DNA of 64,000 nt from Tetmemena sp. SeJ-2015 (taxonomy: Eukaryota > Ciliophora > Spirotrichea > Sporadotrichida > Oxytrichidae): contig JAJKFJ010021811.1 in assembly GCA_027382625.1 (NCBI GenBank), positions 124,001 through 188,000 on the forward strand. The letters are read 5' to 3'. Below, in pieces: positions 1 through 13,279 of the stretch (within the stretch, counting starts at the first letter, position 1; every line of letters begins with the position of its first letter). Under the pieces are notes generated by a model that was given only the letters and a program-made list of their open reading frames with translations, searched no databases and had not been told where the DNA came from. The position numbers and the translations under genes were made by a program.

Positions 1-154
1 TTTAACCGAGCGAAACTTTAATCCATTTAAACGGGAAAATGTCAGAGAGCGATTTTAAATAAACATAAACGGGTTATCTAAGAATTTTTCTGACTAAGGA
101 GGCATACCATACAAGAGAAAGCACTCATTTTTCATAAAAAGGATCCCTAGTTGA

Positions 155-2400
155 GACTGCTGCATTAAAATTCTCTCTTTCGCTTTTTATAAAGAAGAGG
201 TAGAGGTTTTGTTGAAATTGCTTTCGAAGGAGTCAGGTCTCTACTTTTCTCAAAACTATGAAATGATCGAGCAGATGAAATCCATGATAGAGTACTCATT
301 CAATTTAGGAAGCTCCTACATTGACAAGAGAAATTTCGAAATGCTAGACCTTACGTGCTCAGAAATAAGTCTCAACACAAATTTCAAAACTTAAGAGGAA
401 GCTGATCAGTGTTTGCAAACTTTATATCAGATCTCCAATAAATATATTGGTGTGCAACTCAAGAAGCTCTCTCTCAATCTCATAACTCCATAGTTTAATT
501 ATCGTAATTTCATTTTATAGTAGAGCTAGTTTCTAATCCAAGCAGCTCAAATCAGTTGAATAGAGCACCTAGATATTCAATAGATTTCACATAAGCATCT
601 CACTACAATCTTGTCTTCCTCAGACTTTCCTTTTCAAAAGCTGAGCTTAACACTAAACGACGTCAGCATTCCCAAATCATTTTATTAAAATTTATGCAAT
701 GTAAATTTATCATAGTCTGTGGATCTCCAAAAAAAGCGCAAGTCAATATTTGCTAGTCAAACCCTTAAAGCAGTGAGCCTGAATTTCAATACACATCTAA
801 ACGAAGAATTTCAAGAGCTAACGGAATGTTTTACTTAAGGGAGAAATATTTCATAGCTAGAGTTGAATCTTGAAATTAATTGTACCTATATAAGCTATAT
901 AAAATCTCAATGACTACACCTTTGAAATGGACAGAGGAATAGGGAAATTAATTGCGTTCAGTACAAAACTGGTGACTTTGCAATTAAGAAACATAAACTT
1001 TAACAACAAGGCCGCCTATATTTCATTCTGTCAATATCTTCAGCAGAACAGCTCTATCTGCGATCTTGAAATAGTAAATTGCTAAATGTATGATAAAATG
1101 AAAGGCACTTTCATGAGCTGTCTCTATGAGAGAAAGCCCATTTTAGTAAGACTAAAGTTTTAAGATATGGTAATAGACTAATCAAACATAGTTAGTTTTA
1201 CTAATCTGATAACAAGAAACAAACTTTAAAAATTTGAGCTTCATAACTTCTTGAAGGAGAGGCCTAAGATGCTACCTTTAGAGGAAATAATTCATCAGCT
1301 TGGAGAATAAAGCGAGACACTTCGCTTTGTTGTGATCCTAAATTTTATTTATAAACGATCAAAGATTCCTTATTAAGATTCAATTCTCAAATTCAAAAAG
1401 CTTTCAATAAGTTTTTCAACTAAATCAAGAATCTCAATTATTTTGAGATCCACTGCGAAACTTATGAGGATATATTTGAAGGTCTGCAGCATCGATTGAA
1501 AATAGATTAGCTTGTAATTTCTGGAATAAATGTGGATAAAGTTTGCAGCTAGCTCTCTATTCTTCTACATTTCATAAAATCTCATAAAGTCCTCCTCACT
1601 TAAACTACTTGGAGGATTTGGAAGATGAGAGTATAAAGAAACTGTTCATGTTTCAGGAAAATTAAAAGAGCTAATTATTAATTGTCCATTGGTTACAGAT
1701 GAGTAAGCTGGAGTATTTGAAAGGCTATTTGACAAATAACAGTCATTAGTTAAACTAGATTTTGGCAACTCTTCTATTTCAGATTAAGTGGCTGCTGTTT
1801 TGTCAGAGAAAAAGGCAAACTATGCTGCAATAGTTTTTAATCTTAATATAATTTCTATAATTTATTAGTGTAGGAACTTGGCTTGAGTGTAAGCACAATT
1901 AATTAAACTGGAAGATTGTAATTATTCCGAAGCCTATCTGATTTCAAAAGACTTAAAAATCTAGACCTTGCCTAAATGATACTCAGATGCTACGAAGAAG
2001 CGGATTTGCTTTCGTAATACATGTCTACATCTTCAAGCCTCACTGAAATTAAGCTACCTAAAATTTTAATGAGCGAGCTAGATGCAGGAAACTCTTCTTA
2101 CGTTCTCCTGAAAGGTATAATCTCATCTCGTTCTTTGATTTATGCCACCTTTGGTAATTTTGCAAAGGCTATGCAAGTTTACTAGACAAACTGTGACAAA
2201 AGTAGTAGATTTCTCTATCCACTCAAAGTATAAGGAGTTAGGAAACTCACTCTAACCAATTTGGATTTAGAGGCAGACTTAGAACTAACTAATTCTAAAT
2301 GCTTCCAGGAATTCTTAGAGATAAATAGCAGACTCTGGATTGTATGTGTTCCTAATCTAACTTAACGCAGAAAATCTTCTTTAAATTAAAATAGAAGAAT
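155..2400 (+). pseudogene. Leucine-rich-repeat protein, interrupted reading frame
   Basis: Read with TAA/TAG as Gln, this stretch gives several consecutive reading frames with leucine-rich-repeat spacing, for example LVTLQLRNINF near 970-1000, SICDLEIVNC near 1060 and LKNLDLAQ near 1950. The pattern resembles RI-type repeats of about 25-30 residues. The frame is open from 155 to a TGA at 557, continues in the same frame to a TGA at 911, then moves to another frame until about 1497, with further changes to about 2400. No ATG begins the first frame, so the 5' end is unresolved and may lie outside the window or behind an eliminated segment. The breaks could be germline IESs (none resolved with certainty here), introns or real decay. 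LRR assignment is from the hydrophobic pattern only. Repeat family and function are not determined. Confidence 0.45.
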
Positions 2401-2590
2401 TAGAAGATGATATATTGTGCAATACTTACAAATTCACATTATTTGAAGTCGAAGAATGGATCTGAATAAGTATTGAAATTAATAAGTAGATAGATTATAG
2501 TTGCAAATGAAACATGCTCAAATCATATTTGATAGATGATTATAATTTAGCGATTGAATTTTTTGAATCTGTCAGGGACATTAATATCAT

Positions 2591-3948
2591 TCATTATCTC
2601 ATAGAAGCCTACTAACTACCTTCGGTATTAGCTATAGCAATAAAATGTAGCTGGTTTTAAACATCGTGAATCATAGAGTGATCTGATAGCTGATACTTTG
2701 ATCTGAAACTGTTCTCAGATGCAATAGGTTACTCTTGCACTCTTTAACTTTCAATCGGTAAACCTTGGTAGCTTACTCTTTTACTTTAATTCATAAGTTT
2801 GTCCAAAATATTTGGGGAAGAGAGTCTCAGATAGCAAGAACTCTCTTTACTCAAAAAAGGAAAAATACTCAAATTGAAGTTTGGCGTGTTTATCAAATAG
2901 GCGTGTTGCTTCTTTCGCAAGCTGTTAAGTTGCCCTTAAGAGGAATTATCCTCGGAATTTATGTCAATCTTCAAATCTTTTAGTTTCTAAGTAGCGTAGG
3001 CTATTTTTTAATCATAACTGACAACCTAGACCTCTGAATTCAACTTTGGCACTTCTGAGAGCTATCTATTGTGGTTTAAGTTCTGTCTCTCTGATCCGTG
3101 AGGTTCTCTAAAGCCATCAAGGCCTGGGTAAAGATCCTAAGCTGATGAAATGTGAACATTGAAGGGAAAATACTGAGGGGTGGAAAAATAACCCTCATCA
3201 TCTACCACAAAGTCTAGCATCATTATCACTCTCTTTGTTTTTAAGCTGGATTTTTTATCCTAAAGTGGATTTTCCTCTACTATGAAGCTCTGACTCATCT
3301 TATCTGCTTGTTCTTTAATCTCTGGAAGAGTCACCATTGCGTACAAGATAAAAACAGTTTATGTACATTTTTAGCGTCACATTCGATTCCATCATTGAGT
3401 AGGATGGGCTAAGATTGGTTAGTATTGATATGATTGTGGTCTTATTCTAAGGCGAAGTGAGAGAGTCTGCTATCCATAGTTGGACCCTACATTGCCATAC
3501 TCTCGGTTTTTAATGAAAGCCGTCTCTAAGAAGTAGGTATGGATCCCAAAAATTAGTTAGATCTCAGCCTTTAAGTATTATTCGGAGAGCTGCTCTGATT
3601 CATCTCAATTAGAAAAATTGGTTCTACCACATAAATATGAGGAAGATACAATTTTCTGGTAACTGTAGATTGAAATATTCTGCTGTTGCTGCAGCTATTC
3701 ATCGATGATTTCCGTTGTATCGTTCCCATTATGGACATTAAAAGAATTAAATTTTTCGATTGAAGGGGCGAAGAGGATTATTTAGTATTCCTTGCAAACT
3801 TTTTTAAATGTTAATTCTTCCCGTTAGGAAATAGAGTCGTCTGTTTGCCTTGCCCACCCTTATCAAATCCCTCAAAGGCAGGAAATCTACTATCAGGTAC
3901 ATCACTTTGTGTATAGATACAAAAATAATAAAAATCCTTTGTAGTCAT
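2591..3948 (-). CDS. Unknown protein, frame broken twice or more
   Basis: A minus-strand gene begins at the ATG at 3948 (MTTKDFYYFCIYTQ) and ends at a TGA at 2591-2593. From about 3330 down to 2591 it is one uninterrupted frame with many in-frame TAA/TAG codons. That part includes KRVIMMLDFVVDDEGYF and a C-terminus rich in Ser, Gln and Asn. The first 600 bases switch frame at least twice. One switch near 3745 can be repaired by deleting 5 bp between two AATT copies, giving SFNVHNGNDTTEIIDEQ. A second near 3640 sits at a run of T. I do not recognise the family. It converges on the LRR gene upstream and lies just downstream of PSF3 in the same orientation. Confidence is good that it is coding, low for exact structure. 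Confidence 0.55.
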
Positions 3949-4237
3949 AGGTGAGCTTTTAAGTAACCAGAGCAAGACTTGGGTGCATTTTAAAAACTTT
4001 CTTTTGCTTTTTCAAGCAGCTGGCTGTGCATCCCATTCGAAAATATGATGAATTATAATAAGTTAAAAAACTCAAGATTATAATTTATTTTTTAAAAGAG
4101 GTTCGGTCGATATATGGATATGTTGTAATTGCTCTTTTTTATTTGTATATAAAATCCTATTTCGAAATCAAAGAGAACTAAACTTTTCATATGAAAGAAA
4201 AGAAATATACATTAACAGCATTCATCTTTCCACTACT

Positions 4238-5026
4238 TCAATTTTGTTTGAATCTCTTTCCACCCAGAGTATTCGGGTTTGAGCTAGCTTGAGCCATTTA
4301 TTGAGGGACGAAATCCGCATTCACTTCGACCTACAGGAGAGTCTTGTTCTTCCATTTCTGCTCCTTCGATCTCTATTTCTTGTGAATGTCGAATAATTCC
4401 TTCTCCAGATTTGAAAGTCGCTTGAGATTGCTGCTTATCTGCTCTGTCTGATTCGCGTCGTTTGCTTGCTCGATTACCAGAGTCTTGAAACGCTCTATGA
4501 ATACCTCCTTATAGACATTGAGCACGTTTTCCTTTTAACTTCCTTCCATAAACTCAGATAACTTGCTCACGTTCTGATAAATTGAGGGACACTGATTGTT
4601 CATGGTGACCACTCCACTGCCTGCCTTCAGAGTGTTAAAGTACTGATCTGTCATGTAGGTAGGAGGAAGGATGTTCACTAGATCTCTCCTGGCCAGTTCC
4701 ACACTCAGCCACAGAGGTAGTTGGAGCTTAGTGCCCGCCTTCAGTGTTTACTCCTTTATCTACTACAGCGCTTATTGCTGCTCTTGAAATGCGGCAAAGT
4801 TCTTGTTCTTAAGTTTCTAAGCCTGGATAGAGTCAGGATTCACTTGGTCCAAATTATCTAGATAGGCAAGGCCTTTAGCGTTGACTACGAACACTACTGG
4901 GCACTTCTCTTCCTCGGCCAAGATATCTTCTATATTCCAATAGTCTCTGCTGCCTTGCCCCTCTCCTTTGCAACTTAGGCTTAGCATGCCGTCGCAGGGG
5001 GATTTCAAAGATTGATGTGCCGCCAT
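4238..5026 (-). CDS. PSF3: GINS complex subunit PSF3
   Basis: Single open frame of 262 codons from ATG at 5026 to TGA at 4238-4240, with several TAA/TAG read as Gln. It matches the GINS subunit Psf3 along its length: an N-terminal YWNIEDILAEEEKCPVVF segment (the beta-rich domain that tolerates no charged tail), then GTKLQLPLWLSVELARR, the most typical Psf3 block, followed by DLVNILPP and a helical C-terminal half. GINS (Sld5, Psf1, Psf2, Psf3) joins Mcm2-7 and Cdc45 to form the replicative CMG helicase. Length is slightly above the 200-220 residues usual in animals, with a Gln-rich insertion near residues 75-90. No intron or IES is needed. Family assignment is from remembered conserved motifs. 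Confidence 0.85.
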
Positions 5027-5172
5027 TATTTTGAGGTATTTTTATACTTTTGAAATTCCAAAACAAAGGAGATCCTCTATGAAGCTAATATTCCCCTCAA
5101 ATGTTGAAAATTTTTCATTCTTTCTTCATTAATTAAAGTAAATTTTATACAGCTCTCATTTTTATTTTAAAT

Positions 5173-8100
5173 ATGAATCTCAATCAATAAGAAGGTAACA
5201 GCTTTTGTGGAGGATAAAACTAAGTTCATATTTGTGTAGAGTGGATCTAGAGAACATCAACTACAGCTAGTTTTAAAAATATTTTTCTTATTCTTTATAA
5301 TGATTTAGACAATCTCATCATGGACATGAGTACACATCCAGCAACTAAGAGTAATAAATTTTGTTTAAGCTTCTAAAGAATAATATAGTTTCTATCACGA
5401 GATGATAGACTCCTATTACAGACATAAGTAAGAAATTAAAAAACGCACCTTCATCATAAATTAAGGCCTGCATATGGACTTTATGAAAAAGTCATCGAGA
5501 TGGAGAAATGGTTTGCAGCTGAGAGAAAATAAATCTCTGCTCTTCTCAATTACAACACTCCGCTGGTGTTAGTAGGGCCTGAGGGATCTGGTAAAACAAC
5601 TTTGATATACCAATGGATTGAGTTTCATGAGGCCAAGTCGGAGTTCTTTGTTAATAAGTTTTTTTATTTGTTTATATTATTTTTTGTTAATGTGGTAAGA
5701 ATTAAAGTAGAAGTTATGAACTTAAATTTTTGTAGTTCGACAAAAACACCTATCTCTTGCACTTCGTTTGCAGCTCAAACATAAAGAATTCCCATTATCA
5801 AATGATAAGCAGAGTCATCAACAAAATGAGAGTAAATTAACTTCCTTGATTATAATCTCTTTATAGACCATTTTTGACTTGAACTAGCGAATCGAGATGC
5901 AAAATGATAAGCTGAGAACATTTTTCTCCAGGTGGCTAGAACTTGCAGATAAGAAAAAGAGAATGACCACAACTGAGAAGTGCAAAATCATACTTAATTG
6001 AAAATATTCCTATACTAGTTATAGACGGTGTTGACCGCTTTGAGATAGAAGAGAATAACTCTGTCTCTTTGAATGCCCCAAACCATATCAATCAGGTAAA
6101 CTATCATATGGAAGAAGAACCTCCTGATTGGTTTCCCTAATGCTTCCCCCTCTCTTTCAGAGTGATTTTAACTTGCAAGAAGAACTCAAAGGCTTATCAG
6201 CACTTCAGAAACATGAAGATACCTTTCCAATTCTTAGAGATGCCTGAAATATAGCAAGATTCAATCAAGCTTATCGTCGAAGCACACTTTAACATGAGCA
6301 GCAGTATTTAGGGTATTGATGACATCCCTATCTTGAAGCAGCAGATCTATGATTACATCGAACTCAACAGATTTAAGTTTGACAATCATCTCTTTCTCCA
6401 CACTTTCTTGCATGTGCTGCATCCACTCAACATAGATCTCAAACTTCATAAGCTTGTCGCTCCAACTCTCAAGGAAGTATTTTATTTTATCTGAGTTCAC
6501 AACTGTGGAAGACATCTTTAAATTCACTTTGAAGTTCTATGAGCAAAACAAAATCCTACCCAGATCTAAGTTTAGAAGGATCAGCTGCATTTTAGCAGTT
6601 TCTAAAACGGGACTTAAGCGGGAAGAACTTAAAGATTGCTTAGAGGTTAAGATAGAGACGGTGGACATATTTCTAAAGATCTTCAACTTTGCACTCCTTG
6701 AATTTCGATCTCAATTCAGGATAAATAATGAGCAGTATAAGAAGACCATAGAAAAGTTTTACATGCAGGAGGAGCTATTTAAGAATGAGATACACTCTTC
6801 AATTGTTACCATACTTTCGAAAACTAAGCACTTTAATTCAAATTCCAGGTTAATTGATGAGGTGACTTATAACATTTACAAGCAGAGTAACCAATGGCTC
6901 AGACTTAAAGATCTTTTGAGTAACTTGGAAGTCTTTTGCTAGTTGTACAAGCCCTAGGATAAATACACACTTGCCTAGTTTTGGCAGAAATTGGAGCAGC
7001 ATGGATTTGATCCAGTATATGAGTATAACAAGACGGTTGAGGCTTTTGTGCTAAACTATTTCCCAACTCCAAGCGAACTGTTTGTAATCTTAACGCAGCT
7101 AGGAAGATTCTTCAAAGAATTAGGAGATCTAGAATCTAAGTGCACACCTGAGTTTAAGCATCCACCGTTGATCATATCTCCAGAACTTGATCAAATTAAA
7201 CTTCAGAAGGAGCTAGAAGCGATTGGAGGGATGCTCACAGAGAGCAAGTAAACTACTACACCAACTGGGGAGGATGAGAGATTTAATGTTGACAATCCAC
7301 TTTTCATGCAAGCTTACAGAGAAAGATAGGTTGCTTTACTTAAGAAAGTTTTTTATTAATTTTATAAAGAGAATCCTTTATTCCCCAACCTGCAGCTTTA
7401 CTACTATAAAAGATGGATTTGGTTACAGTTCCCTTGGTTTTGCATGGATATCAATAGCTCTTTCTCAACCTACATGAATAAAGCAATAGGCAAGAGCATC
7501 CACTTGCATATGAGCTACTTCTAGGAGATGGATCTCGTAACAGGTAGTCTTAAAATTATTAAGGAGGCAAAGTCAAGGAAGCAACTGAGTGGGAAGAACT
7601 AGATCTATGCCGTGCCAGTAGAGTTCTGCCTTGAAGAAGAGGAGCTTCAGAAAGAGAGAGAAGAGACTAAGTATAGCTCCTCGGATGATTCATTCACTTC
7701 TAAACTTAATCAACAGATCAACTCTAAAGGCAAAGCTTCAGACACACAGCTAGAAGTGCAATTGGTAGTCCTATCAATTTGGGTGCTACAAATAAGTGTA
7801 AGACTTAATATTTTTCATTAAATCTTCTTCTTAGTTGCTACTTAAACTCCAATGATGCTCTAGAATGGGGAATTTGGCTAATAAAATGAAAACGGTTCCA
7901 CTCTGGGTGGAGAGACTCAGAGGCACACTCAAGTTATGACGGCCAGAAATAACCGATCTTCAACAGGGACTCGTTTTCTAAACAAGCATAGCAGTCAAGG
8001 GAATCTTTTTGGTGGCCTCTCTCAGCGTCACTCTTTAGTTCTTCCAAACGAGGAGGGTTTTTAAAGGCCCTCTTAGTATACACTCTCCAAGGCTAAATGG

Positions 8101-10781
8101 ATAAATCAGGACTATGAGTTGGCAAATCTAAAGAGCAAAATTAAGCCTGAAAACGCTGTGAGAATAGTCTCTAATCAAGTCAAAAACTATGAGAGAAAGG
8201 AACTCCAAACAGCAGTCTAGAATAATAGGGAGATGATAAATGAGCTAAACAAGATAGCATTCGAAATTTAACAAAAGGAGAGGATATTTGCAAGCCTTTA
8301 GAACTGCATACTGCAGCTGGATAATAACAACAAGGAGAATCAGGCTTTTGAAAAGAAGCTTTCTTACATAAGTGAGAAACTTGACTAGACTAAGACCTCT
8401 TATAGAGTAGCTAGAAAGGAGTAGAATAGGCTGAGGCACATCGTCAACTTTTGCTTCAAGAATAAAGCTGACAATCATGAATGGATTCAAGGCCTGGAGC
8501 TTGGAGTGCAAAACATGGTCACCCTAATAAAGTTTGAGAAAGAGGCGATCATAGAGTCTAAAAACTTGGTGATTGAACTTAAAAAGGAGCAAAAGGAGTT
8601 ATTGAAGTTGAAGAATGAGAGAAAGATGCTTTAAAGTTTGACCACACAGACTATGTATGGCATGATTAATGAGAAGTAAACCATCAAGACCTTGAGAGAC
8701 GACTTCAGTAAGAGGAAAGACTCAATTATGATGGGCCATGCTTCCTAGTCAGAGCAAGATGTCTCTCTCATTCAGAGATCTGAAATTCATGAGCAGCGAA
8801 GATCCAAGGACAAATCTTATTCCCCCTCTAAAAGCGTCTATGGCGATTACAGGCAAGGTCATTACTCCAAATCTAAAAACAGAAACGGCCAGGATTAGTA
8901 TTACTCCCTTACAATCTGATTAAAGTAATGTCTACTCGGAATCACAAAAAGTGCTAATCTAAAAAGTTGAACAGATAAGAATGAGCGCTGGGGTAAAATA
9001 AATTGAAAACTATCAGTCATAATTGATTTCTGGAATAACTATTAAAGACTTCTTCAAGAAAGAGACCACAAAGATTTATTCAGTGATGCTTATTTTTTAA
9101 GAAGAGGCAATCCAATAACTGAAACAAGAGAAACAAGGGCTCTCACAGAAGCTAAGTCTATTCCACAGAGTAGACATTGAAACCTCAAATGCAAAGTACC
9201 AGCCTCATGTACTCCTAAACAACATCAAGGATTTAATATCAGACGCCCAAATGAATAGAAACTAGGCACAGTAGTAGCAAAAGAAGGCCTAAGATTAACT
9301 GATAAACATTTAAGTGTTGCTGGAGGAATTAAAAAAGAAGGCGAAGATGTCTTCATTTGTAGAAGATAAAAAGAAAAGTGAGGGTGAGATGCTTTGCCAA
9401 AACCTTGAAGATATTTCGAAGAACATCCAGGACAAGCAGAACTTAATTCAGAAGATAGTAGGGGATATGAAATTCCACGATGCCATGGTCTATATCAGCT
9501 AAGCAGATCCCAGGGAAATTAGGAAGAAGATTAATGCAGCCAACAAACTCAAATCTAGACATCAGATCCCAGATTTACAAAGGAACAATACAGAGGACCC
9601 TCTTGCTATAAGTTTATTTTTTCCTATACGTAAGGATGAGAGCGAAAATGTTTTAAGCTTTCCAGGGGAGCATGTCCCTAAGATTATTACTCTATACTTC
9701 TTTAAAATATTTTAGAGATAATTTTGAACCATCACACTGATGGAAGCAACTCTGACTTACAGAAGCAAGGGAACGTTTCTCACTTTGACAGCAATTACGA
9801 TGGTATCTTCATCGAGGACATGGAGATGCAGTTCAACCTCAAGCCAATTCAGACGAACCAATCTCAGCTCACAGCTGAGAATCTCCTCAGTGACTCTCAA
9901 CTCAATAAGCCTCGTGGATCTGTGCTGGCTAAGAATCAACAACGAAAGCTAGTGAAGCGTAATAGCAAAGCTGGCTCAGAGATAGGAAAGAACCTCCCAC
10001 AGGATTTGAGCAAGAATCAATCCTAGAAGGTCATAAACATAGAGAATCAATACATGAACATTTACCAGATACCAAGGCCTATTTACCTAGATGAGAGCAC
10101 CTACACTTACTCGATGCTCAACATGTCTCGTACTCAGAAAGAGAAGGAGTCCCTATTCTACTAGAGAGCAGTGGAGTAGGAGAGGGATGCGGATTTGATA
10201 TCCCAGACTCTGAATAACATTCATTAATTCAAGAAGAATCACGAGCTTTAATCCTCACTGGACGATAGTTTCAGACAGCTTGAGGAGGAGAGAAAGAATA
10301 TCAAGTCAAGGGAGACAAACACAGCCGCCATACAGTCGAATAACAACTCTGCTGCTAAGAAGCGAAACCTCATCAAGATCAAGTAGAGCGATATAGTCTT
10401 TAAAAGCAAAAACAGGAGAGAGTTTTCTCAAAATAAGGCAGAGGGAAATCATCTTGGAGCATTCCATACTCATAGAGAGGGAGTGGCTTATTTCCACGAC
10501 TAAGATGAGCCTCCTGCTTAGGGAACTAGCATGATGAGAGGATGCTTGAGTCTTCTTAGAATGGAATATTCTAAAAGTCTTAGATTTCAGGTAGCTAGTA
10601 AGAGCATTTCTTGCTAAGGGGAAATAAAGGCAGCCAGTCTTAGAGAAACCTTAAATTCAATTCTAAACAAGCACTGGATGATTTCTTAAATGACGAAGCT
10701 AATAAACTCCCCTCCTATGCAAAGCAAATTCTTAGTACCAATCATAAAGACATTACTGCAATAAATTATTTGCAAAAATGA
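5173..10781 (+). CDS. Large P-loop NTPase / coiled-coil protein (NPHP3-like N-terminus)
   Basis: A long gene with only brief interruptions runs to TGA at 10779-10781. Near 5560 it has a Walker A motif, VGPEGSGKTTLIYQW, preceded by YGLYEKVIEMEKWFA; near 6010 a Walker B-like strand, PILVIDGVDRFE. This spacing matches NACHT/STAND-type NTPases of the nephrocystin-3 and TEP1 group. Residues after 6250 are helical. From about 8080 to 9550 the protein is a long charged coiled coil, and the last 1 kb is Ser/Gln/Asn-rich. A break at 5642-5738 can be removed either as an AGTTC-flanked IES or as a GT-AG intron. A clear GT-AG intron (gtaaattaac...tttatag) follows near 5830-5875. A TGA-creating shift near 10533 is repaired by removing 8 bp between two GATG copies. 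The start codon at 5173 is in frame with the P-loop but uncertain. The nephrocystin link is inferred from layout, not alignment. Confidence 0.6.
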
Positions 10782-10860
10782 AAAAGTTTATATCTATTTC
10801 ATTCTATGCTATTATAAAATTAACTATAATTAAGGATCCTAAATTTTCTCATTAACATAA

Positions 10861-11596
10861 AATGCACCAGGGAGAAAGAACTAGAGGAAACTTATTAAAT
10901 ATAATTATTTTATTTTTTAAAATTTATGATTTCCAACAGGTTTTTAATTTTAATTACTCTATATTTCAAAAATAAAAGAGCTGAACTAAAATGTGAAGAA
11001 GATCAACTCAAATGATTTGTTCAAGAAGCTGATGGCTCAAACCGACAAGCACAAGAGACAGAAGTCAAGTGATAGATTTTGATTTCTCCTATTTTAAATT
11101 GTCATCTACCTCACCATCCATTTATTAAGTATCTTTGAAAACTAGCAATTCCAAGTGGAAGGATTTAAAGCCCTTCCCCTTCAAAAAGAAGTTTGGAAAC
11201 ATCGTAGATAACGGCTTTGGGAAATTTTTCTGCTTCGTGATAGAGAACAATAAGGAGCTGCCACAACTATTTGTGTATGATGTGAGGAACTGCTTCCCTC
11301 AATTTGATAAGTACTGGGAAAATGAGAGACTGCAGAGGGAAGGTCTGCAAAAGATCAAGGGCAGGGATGTTAAGCTGCACACTGGCTACAGTTTCCAAAC
11401 TCAGTTGGAGAGGGGAGTCGATCTGTAGGAATCAGAAGGCGGCTACTATGTAAACATAGCAGAGAGTCATAACTAGCCCTCAGCATTGGAGTAGTAGATA
11501 TATTCCTACACAGGAGAACCCTTGCCCATGAATGGCACTAATGCTGCTGCGATTCCCAAAGGAAAAGCAATTGAACTTGGCACTATTTAAGTATGA
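10861..11596 (+). CDS. Unknown protein
   Basis: An ATG at 10861 (MHQGERTRGN) leads into AT-rich sequence, probably an intron or IES ending near 10976. Then comes a coding block VKKINSNDLFKKLMAQTDKH. A second gap at about 11070-11130 precedes the main exon, which runs to TGA at 11594-11596. The main exon contains GFGKFFCFVIENNKELPQL and FVYDVRNCFPQFDKYWENE. No known domain is recognised. The gene sits directly upstream of the kelch gene on the same strand. It could be the 5' part of that gene, because the intervening 70 bases hold no strong stop-plus-start evidence beyond one TGA and one ATG. Confidence 0.4.
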
Positions 11597-11663
11597 AATT
11601 ATTTACAAGTAGATTATTCTCGTCATACTTGTTCTTTTTAAGTTTAGATTAATAAATTTTAAA

Positions 11664-13260
11664 ATGGAAGATCGACAGAGTGCTCAAAACATTGAATAGA
11701 GTAATTATATCATCCCTATTTTATTAAATAGATAAGGATATCCAAATCAATTAGTTGCATTCACACTATCAGTATTTTTATAAGTCCCTATTTTATTGTT
11801 TAGATTAGGTCTTACTCTAAGACGGAGAGAGGATATAGAAGAAACTTGATTAGATCCAAGGGGCCCTCGAGTAGAAGATAAATTCAAGCAAGCTCAAATA
11901 AGAGAACCTGAATAACTTTCGACAATAAATCTTTGACAAGATGGACAGCTTCTACGATCAATTGATAGTCAAGGTCAATCAGAGAAGGGAAACTGTGAAG
12001 AATCAGTACAGGAACTTAGAAGCAAAGCAGAAGAGGAAACTGAAAGGAAAGCAGATGAAGATGGAAAGGGATTTGAATGAGCTTAAGAACTTCAGTGGAG
12101 AGTTCTCAGATTTTCTCGCAGATTTTGATCTTGAAATGGACTATCTAGCCAACAAGGCATCTTTGGATGGGCAAGTATAGGAGCTAATCTTTTTGGAAAA
12201 TTTTATGAAATAGATCACCTTCTATTTTTTAATTTCCTTTTTGGAAGAGGAAATAAAGAAGGGACCACAATTCTTCAGATGCAGCTAATTTATAAATCCA
12301 ACTTTTAGCTACCTGGATTCTGAATTGGAGAGCATAGAGACCATGGGGAAGTTGACTGACAATTCAGATTTTTCTATGCCTCTTGTTACCTTCAACACGT
12401 ATCAGCTTCAGATTTTCAATTACTTTGAGAATTTGCGAGACTTCAGGGAACTCAAGTTCAGTGATGAAGACAATCAAGCTAAGCATGACCTCCCTAGATT
12501 TTTCAAGACTCTCTACATACCTCATTGAATGTGAATTTAACATTCTGATGTTGATTATTTTTTACCTGACGATAGGTTTTTGCTGTTAGGTGGGCAGGAA
12601 AGGGAAGAGCCCTCCTTCTCAAGCAAGAAGGTTTTCCTGCTGGATGAGAAAGGCAAACTTTCATAGTAGCAATAGATGCACAAGGCACGGCAGTATTTCG
12701 CAACTGTTGGTGACTATGATAATCAGTTTGCTTATGTAATCGGAGGGTTCAATCACAGAAAGGGCTTAATCAGCAAAGTAGAAAAATACTCTATCAAAGC
12801 GCGCAAATGGATTAAGGTGGAAGATATCAATCACCCCAGGATAAATGCAAGCGCATGCAAATGCGGATCTAAGTATCTCTATCTCTTTGGAGGACTGGAT
12901 AAGAGGGATTTCCTAGACTCTATTGAAAGATTCAATTTTCGTAAAAGAAATTTTAAATCGGTATATCAATTTGAGTCTTGATATTTGGACTGTGATGAAA
13001 ATCAAGATGCCTTAAAAGATGGCAAACTTCTACAGCTTCAGCCTCAATAAGGACTCAATTATAATCATGGGTGGAATGAAAAAGAAGTAGGAGGAGTATG
13101 TCCCCAAAGAAAGCAGAAAGACTTATGAGCTGGAGAGTCGAGTATTTGCTTTGAAAACTATTACAGTGGCACAAGAGAAGCTGTTCATTTGTAGTTAGTA
13201 AGAAATAAAATCAAAGTTCACTTAAAATCCTCCTGGCTTACTTGAAAATGCTGAAAGATC
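11664..13260 (+). CDS. Coiled-coil plus kelch-repeat protein
   Basis: The frame starts at MEDRQSAQNIEQ (11664), passes a short AT-rich interruption, then gives a charged coiled coil (about 11815-12130). From about 12570 come kelch motifs: FLLLGGQE, FAYVIGGFNHRKG, YLYLFGGLDKRD and IIIMGGM, each with the paired glycines after a hydrophobic strand. Such repeats form beta-propeller blades that bind partner proteins. The coiled-coil-then-kelch order resembles TRIM-like or ciliate kelch proteins. Two internal breaks are repaired exactly by IES removal, at 12518 (repeat TACCT) and 12949 (repeat AATTT). Neither has GT-AG ends. The C-terminus is not certain: the frame stays open past 13280, where the oppositely oriented gene ends, so the true stop may need another small deletion. 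Confidence 0.6.
12518..12562. other. Candidate IES, pointer TACCT (45 bp)
   Basis: TACCT occurs at 12518-12522 and 12563-12567. Removing 45 bp and keeping one copy joins FFKTLYIP directly to DDRFLLLGG, restoring the kelch frame and removing in-frame TGAs. The segment is AT-rich and lacks GT-AG ends, so intron splicing does not explain it. Confidence 0.75.
12949..12967. other. Candidate IES, pointer AATTT (19 bp)
   Basis: AATTT occurs at 12949-12953 and 12968-12972. Removing 19 bp joins ERFNFRKRN to LSLDIWTVMK, giving the Trp-containing strand expected in a kelch blade and removing the TGA at about 12979. Confidence 0.7.
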
Positions 13261-13279
13261 AATAGTAGATGGTGTAGAC

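Noticed and set aside
2765..2983. Plus-strand ORF of 72 codons
   Set aside because: It is antisense to the long open C-terminal frame of the gene at 2591-3948.
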